From the NCBI RefSeq assembly GCF_035917975.1, contig NZ_CP109130.1:7998001-8062000 (forward strand): a stretch of DNA of 64,000 bases, read 5' to 3'. Position numbers and translations under genes: made by a program. How positions within the stretch are numbered: the stretch's first letter is position 1; each line of letters begins with the position of its first letter. Positions 56,027-64,000 of this stretch are shown here, one piece after another. The stretch is from Streptosporangium sp. NBC_01756. GTDB taxonomy: Bacteria > Actinomycetota > Actinomycetes > Streptosporangiales > Streptosporangiaceae. The notes under the pieces were generated by a model, which saw only the letters and a program-made list of their open reading frames with translations, was not told the DNA's origin and did no database searches.

Positions 56027-56660
56027 CCGCACCGGTGATCTCCCAGGAGGCTGTCGGGGAACGGAGCGTCTCCACCCGGTTCCTGTCGTCACTCACCACC
56101 AGGACCGGCAGGTCCGGGTAGGCCTTCAGGCTCTCGCTCACCGCGGCGTGACAGGGGGGATATCCGTCGCGGTCCTCGATCAGCACGGCCCTCGCCGCCT
56201 GCCAGTGGCACATCGCCCGGGCGAGCGCCACCCGGAGTCGCTCGTCGAGGGAGAGGTCGTGGGGCCGCCAGCCGAGGAGGCCGCGGAGGTTCAGCCGTTC
56301 GGCGACATAGTTCACCTGACCCTTCCGGAACTCCTCCCGATGGCGCCCCCGCACCCCGAACTCGATGTTCTGCTCGATCGTCAGATGAGGGAAGAGTCCG
56401 CCCCCGGCGGGCACGAAGGCGATGCCACGGTCCGCCGGGGACAGTGAGGTGATCTCACGGCCGGTGATCAGGATCCTGCCCCTGACAGGCCACGCCTGCC
56501 CCAGTAGCACGTCGGAGAAGGCCTCCGCGTCGGCCGCGTCATGGGCCAGCACGACCCCCGTCCGCCCGGCCTCGACGGTCAGCCGGCCGGGTTTCAGGGC
56601 ACGCCGGTTCGCGCCGTGCTTCCAGCAGAGGTCGTCCAACTGGAGGTGAAGTCCGGGCAT
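56016..56660 (-). CDS. ABC nucleotide-binding subunit with all catalytic motifs lost
   Basis: A 214-residue protein with the overall sequence order of an ABC ATPase but no working site. In place of Walker A (GxxGxGKST) stands VVLAHDAADAEAFSDVL; the Q-loop region (ADRGIAFVPAGGGLFPHLTI) is preserved; the signature LSGGQ is LSLDERLRVALARAM; Walker B and its Glu are AVLIEDRDGYP; the H-loop His is absent (VLVVSDDRN). So it should not hydrolyse ATP. It is the first gene of the operon; a TTATAG -10-like box lies about 40 bases upstream. It may serve as a structural adaptor. The gap 56661-56789 has no gene. Confidence 0.82.
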   Translation of the reverse strand: MPGLHLQLDDLCWKHGANRRALKPGRLTVEAGRTGVVLAHDAADAEAFSDVLLGQAWPVRGRILITGREITSLSPADRGIAFVPAGGGLFPHLTIEQNIEFGVRGRHREEFRKGQVNYVAERLNLRGLLGWRPHDLSLDERLRVALARAMCHWQAARAVLIEDRDGYPPCHAAVSESLKAYPDLPVLVVSDDRNRVETLRSPTASWEITGADGP

Positions 56661-56789
56661 GGATCCGTCAGCTCCGGAAAATGGGAGATGTCCTTTCTTC
56701 TATAACGCAACGAGATTGGTTTTCGAAAGGTTTCCGGTGAATTGCAGCACGACTGATCCCGACCCCGGCGGGACCCGGGGTCTGCGCGT

Positions 56790-58193
56790 TCAGCAGTTGC
56801 GGATGTCGTTGCCGCTGTTGTCCTTGGCCACGTCGTTGCCCCAGCGTGCGAGGTAGTACGCCGACACCCACTGGTTCTGCCATGGGCTGCCCGAGTCGAG
56901 GTCGGTCTTCAGCCACCAGTGGTTGTAGTCGGCGCCGACCTGGACGTTCGGTCCCCAGGTCCGGCAGTAGACGTAGTTGGTCCCCTGGTTCAACGTCCCC
57001 GTTTGCGTGCCGCCCGGAGAGGAGTGGCCGGGTGCCGCGGCGAACGTGTCCACCCAGTACTTGGCGGGCGGCGGGGTGGTTCCCCCGGTGACGTACTGCA
57101 TGTACTTGGTCCAGTCCCAGTAGGACCCCGGGTCGGTGTGGTCGGCGCCCGGCACCTCGACGTGCCCGATGATGTGGGCACGGTCCTTGGGGATGCCGTA
57201 GCGGTCGCAGATGTTGCGGGTCAGCGCGGCCGAGGCGCGGTACATCGCGTCGGTGAACCAGGAGGCGTCGCTGACGTAGCCTTCGTGCTCGATGCCGATG
57301 GATCGGGTGTTGTAGCTCCAGTTGCCGGCGTGCCAGGCGACGTCCTTCTCGCGGACCATCTGGGTGACGGCACCGTCGGAGGAGCGGACGACGTAGTGGG
57401 CGGTGACCTGGGCTGCGGGGTTCTGGAACCAGGAGATCGTGCCGGCGTAGGAGCCCTGGGTCACGTGGATGACGACCCGGTCGATCGCGTAGGTCGACGG
57501 GCGGCCGGCGACGGTGTAATTGCTGGAACTGGCGGCCACCCAGCTCGCGCTCGGGTAGTCGGCACTGGCCACCTGGGCGTTCAGGTCGGGGGTGCGGGCA
57601 TAGCCGCCGAGATCCGGCCGGATCTCCCGGGGCCGGACCGTCACGACCTCGCCGCTCCGGACGGGGGCCTGGACACCCCGGCCGAGGAAGTCGTAGACGG
57701 TGTCGGCGTACAGCCGCGCCACCTCGGGGGACGAGGCGTTGCCGTACCCGGCCACGGCCTCGTACCAGCGCCCGGCGTCCTTTCTGGCGGCGGCGTCGAG
57801 TCCGAGCTCGTCGGCGTGGGCGCGCAGCACCGCGGCGCCGCCCAGGATGTTGGCCGCATCGTCCGTCCGCAGCGCCGTCAGGGACTTCCCGGTGATCTTG
57901 GCGGCCTGTTCGAGCGCGTGCGTGGTCGGATTGCTGACGAGGTGCATGACCCCGTAGCCGCCACTCGCGCTCGGCCGCCCGTCGTGCCCGTCAAGATGGG
58001 TCTCGGCGTAGGCCAGTGCGACGAGCAGGTCGCGCGGCACGTCGTAGGCGGTGGCCGCGCGGGCGAAGGCGTCGGTCAGGGGGGCCGCCGGAGCGGCACT
58101 CGCGCTCTGCCCGAGCACCCCCAGCAGGATGGTCAGGGTCGCGGACAGGATCACGGTCAATCGGCAGGACATGCGCATCCGAGTTAACTGCAC
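56790..58193 (-). CDS. Secreted N-acetylmuramoyl-L-alanine amidase (Amidase_2) with lysozyme-like N-domain
   Basis: A 467-residue exported peptidoglycan hydrolase. After the signal (to about residue 34, ending SASAAPA) comes a transglycosylase-like helical domain (YDVPRDLLVALAYAETHLDG, then ASGGYGVMHLV). The Amidase_2 domain (about 235-365) has zinc ligands His 243 (VVIHVTQGSY) and His 352/Asp 354 (GADHTDPG), plus TRSIGIEHEG. A C-terminal SH3-like segment ends in Cys. AAGGAG lies four bases before the GTG. Codon 3 is TTA, a rare codon in such genomes. It precedes the ABC-like operon by 129 bases on the same strand. Confidence 0.88.
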   Translation of the reverse strand: MQLTRMRMSCRLTVILSATLTILLGVLGQSASAAPAAPLTDAFARAATAYDVPRDLLVALAYAETHLDGHDGRPSASGGYGVMHLVSNPTTHALEQAAKITGKSLTALRTDDAANILGGAAVLRAHADELGLDAAARKDAGRWYEAVAGYGNASSPEVARLYADTVYDFLGRGVQAPVRSGEVVTVRPREIRPDLGGYARTPDLNAQVASADYPSASWVAASSSNYTVAGRPSTYAIDRVVIHVTQGSYAGTISWFQNPAAQVTAHYVVRSSDGAVTQMVREKDVAWHAGNWSYNTRSIGIEHEGYVSDASWFTDAMYRASAALTRNICDRYGIPKDRAHIIGHVEVPGADHTDPGSYWDWTKYMQYVTGGTTPPPAKYWVDTFAAAPGHSSPGGTQTGTLNQGTNYVYCRTWGPNVQVGADYNHWWLKTDLDSGSPWQNQWVSAYYLARWGNDVAKDNSGNDIRNC

Positions 58194-58684
58194 GGGTCTC
58201 CTTCGCGGGGTTGACGTCCCCGGCTGATTCCGGCATTACGTACGGCCGAACAGTAAAAGGAAATCGCGACAAATTTACGCGATTTACCTTAATCGTCTGA
58301 CGGAAGAAGGATTCCTTCTGGGTTTCTTTCGGAAATAAGAAGCGACCGAAAACCGATGGCCGACTGCCGAGCGGCGAGGCCTCGAACCATGGGGGACCGC
58401 AACCCGCCTCGAGCGGCGACGCCGACCCGGGAGGCCGCCCGGCACGTGCTCCGGACCCGGTCGGCGCAGGTCTTGGCCGTCTTCCCCGCCGGTCGCCGGT
58501 GGACGGCCGGGCCGCGACGCGGCGGTCGCCGACGACCTCGGACGCGCCGTCCCCGCCGGGCGGATCGGCCGGACGCCAATTACTCGATTGTCGGTGGAGA
58601 ACGTTAGCGTTCCGCGCATCACCGTCACAGGTGCGGAAACCCCTGTGAAGGTTGACGATCCGCGCGTGATGTGAGGGGGAACCG
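58194..58684. promoter_or_regulatory. Divergent promoter region with three inverted repeats
   Basis: 491 bases, no gene seen. AAATCGCG (58261-58268) and CGCGATTT (58278-58285) are perfect arms around nine bases, before the amidase. GAACG-TTAG-CGTTC (58599-58612) and TCACAGG/CCTGTGA (58625-58648, ten-base spacer) lie before the DUF4132 gene. Roles as operators are inferred. Confidence 0.5.
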
Positions 58685-59551
58685 TTGGGCTGGCTGTCAG
58701 CGGGAGACGGATACGAGATCGCCCTGGTGGAGGGCCGGGTGGTGGCGCGAGCCACCACCGGCCGTGCGGCGGGGCGGCAGCTGAAAACGCTGCCCAAACA
58801 GGTGCGGGAACACCCCGAGGCACAGCGGCTGCGGCTCTTCGCCGCGTGGCTCGACCGGCACGCGGCCGCCTGCCTGGCCCAGGTGGACACCTGGATGGTG
58901 TCGTCCCTGCCCGTCCCCACCGGACTGGTGGCCGAGGTGTGGCCGGACGAGGCGTGGCAGTCGGTGCTGCGCGACCTCGTGGTGGTCGGCGACGACCCCG
59001 ACGAGGCGGGCTTCCTGCGGGGCGTCACCGACGCAGGTGAACTGCGCGTGGTGAACCTGGACGGTGAGACCGTCCGGCTGTCCCCTGCCACCGTGACCCT
59101 GCCGCACCCCGTGCGGCTGCCCGACCTGGCGGAGCTGCGGGAGTTCGCCACGGAGCTGGGGGTCGAGCAGCGGGTCGAGCAGATCCACCGGGCGACCTGG
59201 ACCATGCCGGCCGACCCGGCGGCGAGGGCCGCCGCGGTGACCGAGTTCTCCGGCGGAGGTTTCAGTTCCCGGTCCGCCCTCGCCGCCCGGGCCGTCTCTC
59301 TCGGCTACCGGGTGTCGGGGGGCTACGCCACCTGCTCGGTGCGTGACGCCGGGCGGATCGCCGAGGCGTCGGTGTGGATCGGAGAGCCCTACTGGGACGG
59401 AGGAACCGAGACGGGCGACCTGAGCTGGCACGACCGGGAGGGCAGGGACCTGCCGCTGCAGAAGGTCGGCCCGGTGGCCTGGTCGGAGGGGATGCGGATG
59501 GCCGCGGCGCTGTACGCCGGGCGGACCGTCGAGGGAGGAAGGGACGCATGA
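58685..59551 (+). CDS. DUF4132 (MolR C-terminal type) protein
   Basis: A 288-residue cytoplasmic protein. The N-terminal GYEIALVEGRVVARATTGRA, then GRQLKTLPKQVREHPE is the pattern of the DUF4132 domain of MolR/YehI-like proteins, here as a stand-alone gene rather than the C-terminus of a protein over 1,000 residues. The later part (FSSRSALAARAVSLGYRVSG) fits the same family. The TTG start has GAGGGGG five bases upstream. Its stop overlaps the next start as ATGA, so the two are translationally coupled. In Escherichia coli molR/yehI lie near a MoxR ATPase and a VWA protein; a similar set is expected beyond the window. Function unknown. Confidence 0.72.
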   Translation: MGWLSAGDGYEIALVEGRVVARATTGRAAGRQLKTLPKQVREHPEAQRLRLFAAWLDRHAAACLAQVDTWMVSSLPVPTGLVAEVWPDEAWQSVLRDLVVVGDDPDEAGFLRGVTDAGELRVVNLDGETVRLSPATVTLPHPVRLPDLAELREFATELGVEQRVEQIHRATWTMPADPAARAAAVTEFSGGGFSSRSALAARAVSLGYRVSGGYATCSVRDAGRIAEASVWIGEPYWDGGTETGDLSWHDREGRDLPLQKVGPVAWSEGMRMAAALYAGRTVEGGRDA

Positions 59552-62500
59552 GCGGCACCGTGTCATCAGCGGGGACGGAGACCGGGGTGCCTGGAACGGC
59601 GGCGGAGACCGGGGCGCGGGAGCTGCCCGGAACGGGGACGGAGAGCGACATGCGGGAGCTGCTCGACGCCGGGGCGGTGCTGCCGCCGGGCACGGACGGG
59701 GACGACGAGCGGGTGGTGCCGCTGACCGCGCGCGCCTACCGGCATCCGGGGCTGGACGACCGGGTGGTGGTCCGCCTGGTCGCCGGGGAACTGGGCGTCG
59801 CCGAGGACGCGGCGGCCGGATTCCTCGGCCTGGAGCCGGCCGGAGAGCCGGCCGTGGTCGGGCTGGGTCTGCGGCGCTCGCTCGGGTTCCCCGAATGGGT
59901 GCTGGTGCACCATCCGCAGGACGGTCACCACGCGCTCGCCGTGGTGCCGGAGCTGGACCGTACGGCCCGGCAGGCGCGATCCAAGCCGAAGGCCGCCCTC
60001 GACACCTTCCGGCGGCTCGCCGCGGAGCTGGCCGTGTCCGTCCCGCACTTCCTGCCGACGTTCTTCGAGCAGGCGGGACGGCTGTTCCTCGCGGCGGACA
60101 ACCTCACCTACGCGGCACAGATGTTCACCCAGGCACGTAAGGCGGAGGCCGAGCACGGCCTGCCCGTCGACGAGCGGCGGCTCGACGAGGTCTTCCTGGA
60201 GTTCGCGCTCGCCGGGGTGCTGCCGGTGAAGGCATTGTCCGGATACGCCAGGGAGCTGGCCGCCCGGGTGCCCGCGGAGGAGGCCCTGCTCAGGTTCCGC
60301 AGGCTGTGCGTCCGCCGTACGGCGGCCGGCTTGGCGCCGTCGGCGCAGATCGCCACCGACCTGCGCCGCCTGGCCAAGGCGGCGGGCCGGGATGTGGACG
60401 CGGAGGAGCAGGCCTATCTCACCGAGTTGCTCGGCATGCCAGCCGTGCTGGGCGCGTCGCTCGGCTGGTGGAAGGCGCACCGCCCGGCCCTGGTGGCCCT
60501 GGCCCGGCGGGACCCCGCGGTCCGCGGGAGGTTGCTGAGCCTGATGCCCCGAGACGGGGGCGGCGGGATGTCCGGCCTCTGGCTGGAACTGCTGGAGGAG
60601 TCGGGTGCCCTCGCGGGTCTGGGCGAGGGTGAGGTGTCCGACCGGGAGCGTCCCGAGGACGGCACGTCCGGGTGGCTCAGGCGTTTCCTGAGGATCTGGC
60701 GTCCCGACGGGCACGGAGAGTCGCGGTCACTGGACCTGTACGCGCTGGTGGAACGGGTGGCCGGGCGGTTGCGCGCCGAGCTCACCGGATCGGGCGACGC
60801 CCTGAAGTCCATCTCCGACGTCGACCTGCTCGACCTGCTGCTGACACTCGGCGTGCCGGTCGCCGACCCCGGCGGGAGCAATCCGTGGCTGCGGCTGGAT
60901 CGGTGGGCGCGGCGGAGAGACCGGCGTGACCTGCTCGCCCTGGCCGCCGACCCCCGGTTCCGGCCGGCGTTCCACTACGCCGCCGACCGGTTCGACGACA
61001 ACGACGAGGACGACCGGCTGGCCATCCGCCGCCTGGCGGCCTCCCCCGGCGGCCGGCCGATGCTCGCCGAATGGATGAGGACGGTCACCCGCCGCTCCGC
61101 CGCCGCGGGCCTGCCCCAGCTGCCCGCCGCCCTCGAACGGCTGACCTGGCTGCCCGCCGAGGCGCTGCTCCTCGCCGAGCAGGAGGTCGCCGCGGTCGCA
61201 CGGACCGGCCTCGCCGCCGAACTCGCCCGGACGCTGCGCGGCGGGCTCCCCGACGAGCTGGGCTGGCCGGCCTGGGAGGAGGCGGTCGCCGCCCTCGCCG
61301 GTCGGCGGGACCTGGGCGAGATCACGGTCGCCGACGCCTGGCCGCACCTGATCGTCTCGGGCCCGTCCCAGGTCAGGGTCATCGATGCCGAGGGCACTGT
61401 GCTCACCCACGACCTGCGGAGCCGGTCCGACGAGGATGCCGACTCTCCCGGCTTCCACTACGTCGACGGCGAACTCCTCGTCTACTGGCACACCTACGGC
61501 CACGCCGGCGGGTTGCGTGGCTACTGGCACTCATCGGCCGGGGACATCCAGGCGATGGAGGCGCAGGGGAACAGGTGGGCGCTGCGCGGCGACCGGATCA
61601 CCCTGCCGCTACCCGGCGGCGGGCGGACGACGGGGGCCGGTGTGCTGCATCCGGGGGACACCGTCCTGCCCGCTCACAGCCACCTGAGCAGCGACGGAAC
61701 GTCGTTCTGGACCCGGGATCCCGGTGAGGGCTGGCGCGAGTACGACCCGGCCGGCACCGCGCACGGCAGGCGGAGCAGGCCCGGCTTCCTCGCCGACGCG
61801 CTGCGCTCGGCTCCGGCGGGCAGCACCTTCCGTGACGGCCGGGTGCTCCCCGCCCCCTCCGGCGAGGCCACCCCGGCCGGAGTCCCGGTGAACGGCCTGC
61901 TCGGCTGGCGGGTGATCGAGCTGCCCGACGGGTCGTTCCACGGCGAGGACCTCGCCGGGCGCACCGTCACGGTGAAGGGCGGCCCACACGAGCCGCTGCC
62001 GGTGGCCGCCGTGACGTTCCCCGGAGACGACCGGCCGCGTGCCCTCACCAGCCATCGCACCGTCCGGTTGATCGACCCGGAGGGGGTCGTCACCGCGACG
62101 GTCAACGTGAACGGCGCCCCCGGGGCGTTCGCGGCGGGCACCGCGCTGCTGCCGCCGCTGGACTACTGGCACTTCCTGCGGCCCCGCGATCCGGAGGGCT
62201 CCTCGGCCCTGCGCCGGATCGACGAGGAGACCGCGGCCGCTCTGCTGAAGGCCGCCGTCTCGGTGGAGTCCGCCGACCCCGGGCAGCCGGGACAGCCCGG
62301 CCCGGAGGAGCTGAACGCGCTGATCCGCACGCTGCTCCCGCAGGTCGGCCACGACGCGCTGATCGCCGGGATCGCCGGGGTGGCACGGTTCGCCGCCGCC
62401 CTGCAGGTCACCCTGGACACCGTGGCGGCCCGGCTCGCCAGCACCCTCGGCGCGGAACGGGAGGAGGAACAGGAGCCGACCGGCCCTTCCGACGAGCTGC

Positions 62501-64000
62501 TCGCCCACGCGCTCAGCGGCCTCAGTGTCTCCGGCTCCTCGTGGTACGGCGAAGACCACCACGTCTTCGGGCGGCTGGGCGTGATCGGCAGGGCGCTGCG
62601 GTCCCCGTCCGGGCAGACCGCCCCCGGCCAGGCGGTCCGCCTCCACCACGTCGATGGGCTGCGACTGCCGTTCAGCAGGCTGAGCTGGGAGCCGCTGCTC
62701 GACCGGTGCGCGGCGGTCGCCTACCGGGCGGCGTCGGCGGCGCTCCTGCCGGAGCACGCGAACGCGCTGCACGAGCTGCTCCGCGAGATCGACGCGCTCG
62801 GGCTGGCCCGGGCGGCGGAGACCGCCCCATGGCGCAGCCTCTCCCTGCATCTCGACGGCGCCTGGCTCAAGGACGACAGGAACAGCGGCCGCCTGCACGG
62901 GCTGCTCCCCTTGGACGGGGGAGCCTGCGTCGTCTTCCACAACGCCGAAGCGGAGGGCGACGGCTACCGGTACACGGCGCTCTTCCACGACCCCGCCGGC
63001 CGGTTCGAGGTCCCCCACCCCTACACCGTGCGCTCCTCGGACCTGGTCGGCGAGGCCCGCGAGGCGGGCTGGCTCGCGGAGTTCCTGGCCGAGTGGTCCG
63101 AACGAGGTCCGGTGCCGTGGCGCCCGGAGGCGGCCGAGGAGTTCGCGCGGCTCACCGGGGTGACTCCGACGGCGGCCGGGCTGATCGTGGCGGGCATGCC
63201 GTACGTGGACAGCTACCAGAGGGCCTTCCTGCCGGGTGACTCACGGACTCTGCTCGGGCTGAAGGCGGCCGATGCCGCCGTCGCCAGGGACGAGCTGCGC
63301 GGGACGGACGCCGACGTCCGGCGGGAGGTCGTCGCGGCGCTGCTGCCCGTGCGTCCGGCCGCGCTGTGGACGGACGGTCCGGATGTCGCCGCGGCGGCGC
63401 GGGTGTGGAACGCCAGGGTGGGACGCCGGGCGGCGGTCCCCGAATGGATCATCGGGGAGGCGGCCCGCGCGACGCGGACGAGCTGGGCGCCGACCCGGGC
63501 GCTGACCGCCCTGGTCGATCCGGCCGCGTCGGCCGAGCTGAGCCGGGACCTGCGCTGGGAGGTGCGCCACGACCGGGTCCGCGCGACCGACGCGACCGCC
63601 GTCGGGTTCACGGCGACCACGCTGGTCGACGCCGTCGCGCTGACCGCGTGGCTCGCCCACCGCCTGCCGGCCGGCGACCCGGTGCGGGCCACCCTGCCCG
63701 CGGCTCTGGCCGCGGTCCGGGACCGGCTGGCGAACCCCGAACTGATGCTCTCGCTGACCTCCTCCTCCGTCTACGCCGACCTGCCCGGGTTCCGCAAGGT
63801 CGCCGGAGCCCCCGGCGAGGTCACCGGAGGCTGGGAGCGCTACGGTGCCGTGATCATGGCCACTTACGACGACCGGCCGGTGCCGGGCCTCCGCCCGGCC
63901 CTGCTGGACGCGGACGGGGACGACCCCTACCTGCCCGTCCTGAGAGCACTGACCGGGGACGCCGGAACGCTGTTCCCGGAGGAGATGGCGCTCCGTACGG
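59548..64000 (+). CDS. Giant protein of unknown function, 3' end outside the window
   Basis: The frame stays open from the ATG at 59548 to the last base (1,484 codons). Four bases overlap the DUF4132 gene. The N-terminal 40 residues are low complexity (Gly, Thr, Glu). Residues about 60-400 are helical, with a TPR-like segment FFEQAGRLFLAADNLTYAAQ and MFTQARKAEAEHG. About 590-830 has repeated beta-strand blocks with VRVIDAEGTVL, VRLIDPEGVVT and IELPDGSFHG, which could form a propeller. The rest is mixed. No signal peptide or membrane span is obvious, so it is probably cytoplasmic. I recognise no named family; by context it belongs to the large proteins found beside DUF4132 and MoxR genes in actinobacteria. 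Confidence 0.75.
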   Translation, partial: MSGTVSSAGTETGVPGTAAETGARELPGTGTESDMRELLDAGAVLPPGTDGDDERVVPLTARAYRHPGLDDRVVVRLVAGELGVAEDAAAGFLGLEPAGEPAVVGLGLRRSLGFPEWVLVHHPQDGHHALAVVPELDRTARQARSKPKAALDTFRRLAAELAVSVPHFLPTFFEQAGRLFLAADNLTYAAQMFTQARKAEAEHGLPVDERRLDEVFLEFALAGVLPVKALSGYARELAARVPAEEALLRFRRLCVRRTAAGLAPSAQIATDLRRLAKAAGRDVDAEEQAYLTELLGMPAVLGASLGWWKAHRPALVALARRDPAVRGRLLSLMPRDGGGGMSGLWLELLEESGALAGLGEGEVSDRERPEDGTSGWLRRFLRIWRPDGHGESRSLDLYALVERVAGRLRAELTGSGDALKSISDVDLLDLLLTLGVPVADPGGSNPWLRLDRWARRRDRRDLLALAADPRFRPAFHYAADRFDDNDEDDRLAIRRLAASPGGRPMLAEWMRTVTRRSAAAGLPQLPAALERLTWLPAEALLLAEQEVAAVARTGLAAELARTLRGGLPDELGWPAWEEAVAALAGRRDLGEITVADAWPHLIVSGPSQVRVIDAEGTVLTHDLRSRSDEDADSPGFHYVDGELLVYWHTYGHAGGLRGYWHSSAGDIQAMEAQGNRWALRGDRITLPLPGGGRTTGAGVLHPGDTVLPAHSHLSSDGTSFWTRDPGEGWREYDPAGTAHGRRSRPGFLADALRSAPAGSTFRDGRVLPAPSGEATPAGVPVNGLLGWRVIELPDGSFHGEDLAGRTVTVKGGPHEPLPVAAVTFPGDDRPRALTSHRTVRLIDPEGVVTATVNVNGAPGAFAAGTALLPPLDYWHFLRPRDPEGSSALRRIDEETAAALLKAAVSVESADPGQPGQPGPEELNALIRTLLPQVGHDALIAGIAGVARFAAALQVTLDTVAARLASTLGAEREEEQEPTGPSDELLAHALSGLSVSGSSWYGEDHHVFGRLGVIGRALRSPSGQTAPGQAVRLHHVDGLRLPFSRLSWEPLLDRCAAVAYRAASAALLPEHANALHELLREIDALGLARAAETAPWRSLSLHLDGAWLKDDRNSGRLHGLLPLDGGACVVFHNAEAEGDGYRYTALFHDPAGRFEVPHPYTVRSSDLVGEAREAGWLAEFLAEWSERGPVPWRPEAAEEFARLTGVTPTAAGLIVAGMPYVDSYQRAFLPGDSRTLLGLKAADAAVARDELRGTDADVRREVVAALLPVRPAALWTDGPDVAAAARVWNARVGRRAAVPEWIIGEAARATRTSWAPTRALTALVDPAASAELSRDLRWEVRHDRVRATDATAVGFTATTLVDAVALTAWLAHRLPAGDPVRATLPAALAAVRDRLANPELMLSLTSSSVYADLPGFRKVAGAPGEVTGGWERYGAVIMATYDDRPVPGLRPALLDADGDDPYLPVLRALTGDAGTLFPEEMALRT

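Overview
The window is high-GC DNA with dense, often overlapping genes, GTG and TTG starts, lipoprotein and Tat-type signals, F420/LLM flavoenzymes, AfsR/SARP and FadR-type regulators and many CBM13-tagged secreted enzymes. This points to a filamentous actinobacterium. The mix fits the Streptosporangiales (Streptosporangium/Nonomuraea-like) best, but that placement is inference. No rRNA, tRNA, CRISPR array, intact insertion sequence or phage was seen.

Layout. 1-8750: the 3' part of metH, an F420-type LLM oxidoreductase, a secreted phospholipase A2, a short AfsR-like regulator, a repeat-rich gap and a HAD phosphatase. 8948-14118: an ABC sugar importer (lipoprotein plus two permeases, no ATPase) with an enolase-superfamily enzyme, divergent from a FadR-type GntR regulator and sharing a promoter with three TGACGTC boxes. 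14157-34725: a plant cell wall degradation island. It holds a beta-helix protein, two CE1-type esterases, a GH10-CBM13-GH62 arabinoxylanase, an SGNH/CE3-like esterase, a secreted sugar dehydrogenase (PQQ family), a ThuA plus 3-keto-glycoside-hydrolase protein, and a GH127 beta-L-arabinofuranosidase with two beta-trefoil modules. Seven CBM13 modules occur here; two pairs are almost identical at DNA level over about 406 bp. A second FadR-type regulator lies inside the island.

34736-43197: a GH27 fragment, a LigA-type DNA ligase, a methyltransferase, a DUF1918 protein and a penicillin-binding protein. Then comes a decayed zone with pieces of IS21 istB and IS630 transposases, and a MOSC gene and a phosphotransferase gene both truncated and joined tail to tail. 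43198-50621: an SDR protein lacking its catalytic Tyr next to a TetR regulator, an XRE-cupin regulator, a His-rich-tail methyltransferase, a GH71 alpha-1,3-glucanase with a DNRLRE domain behind a perfect 16-bp palindrome, and a CE1758/CE1759-type LLM oxidoreductase/FMN reductase pair.

50779-56660 is the most unusual region: four overlapping genes look like an ABC importer, but the nucleotide-binding subunit has lost every catalytic motif, the two permeases are fused into one chain with eroded coupling loops, and the last gene is a membrane-anchored NB-ARC/TPR-like protein whose P-loop lysine is replaced by Thr. Upstream is a secreted peptidoglycan amidase. The window ends in a DUF4132 (MolR-like) gene translationally coupled to a giant ORF that runs off the edge, probably the start of a MoxR/VWA-type cluster.

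The secreted glycosidases, esterases, oxidoreductase and importer suggest breakdown of arabinoxylan and arabinan side chains outside the cell, uptake of the sugars and control by FadR- and probably LacI-type repressors.
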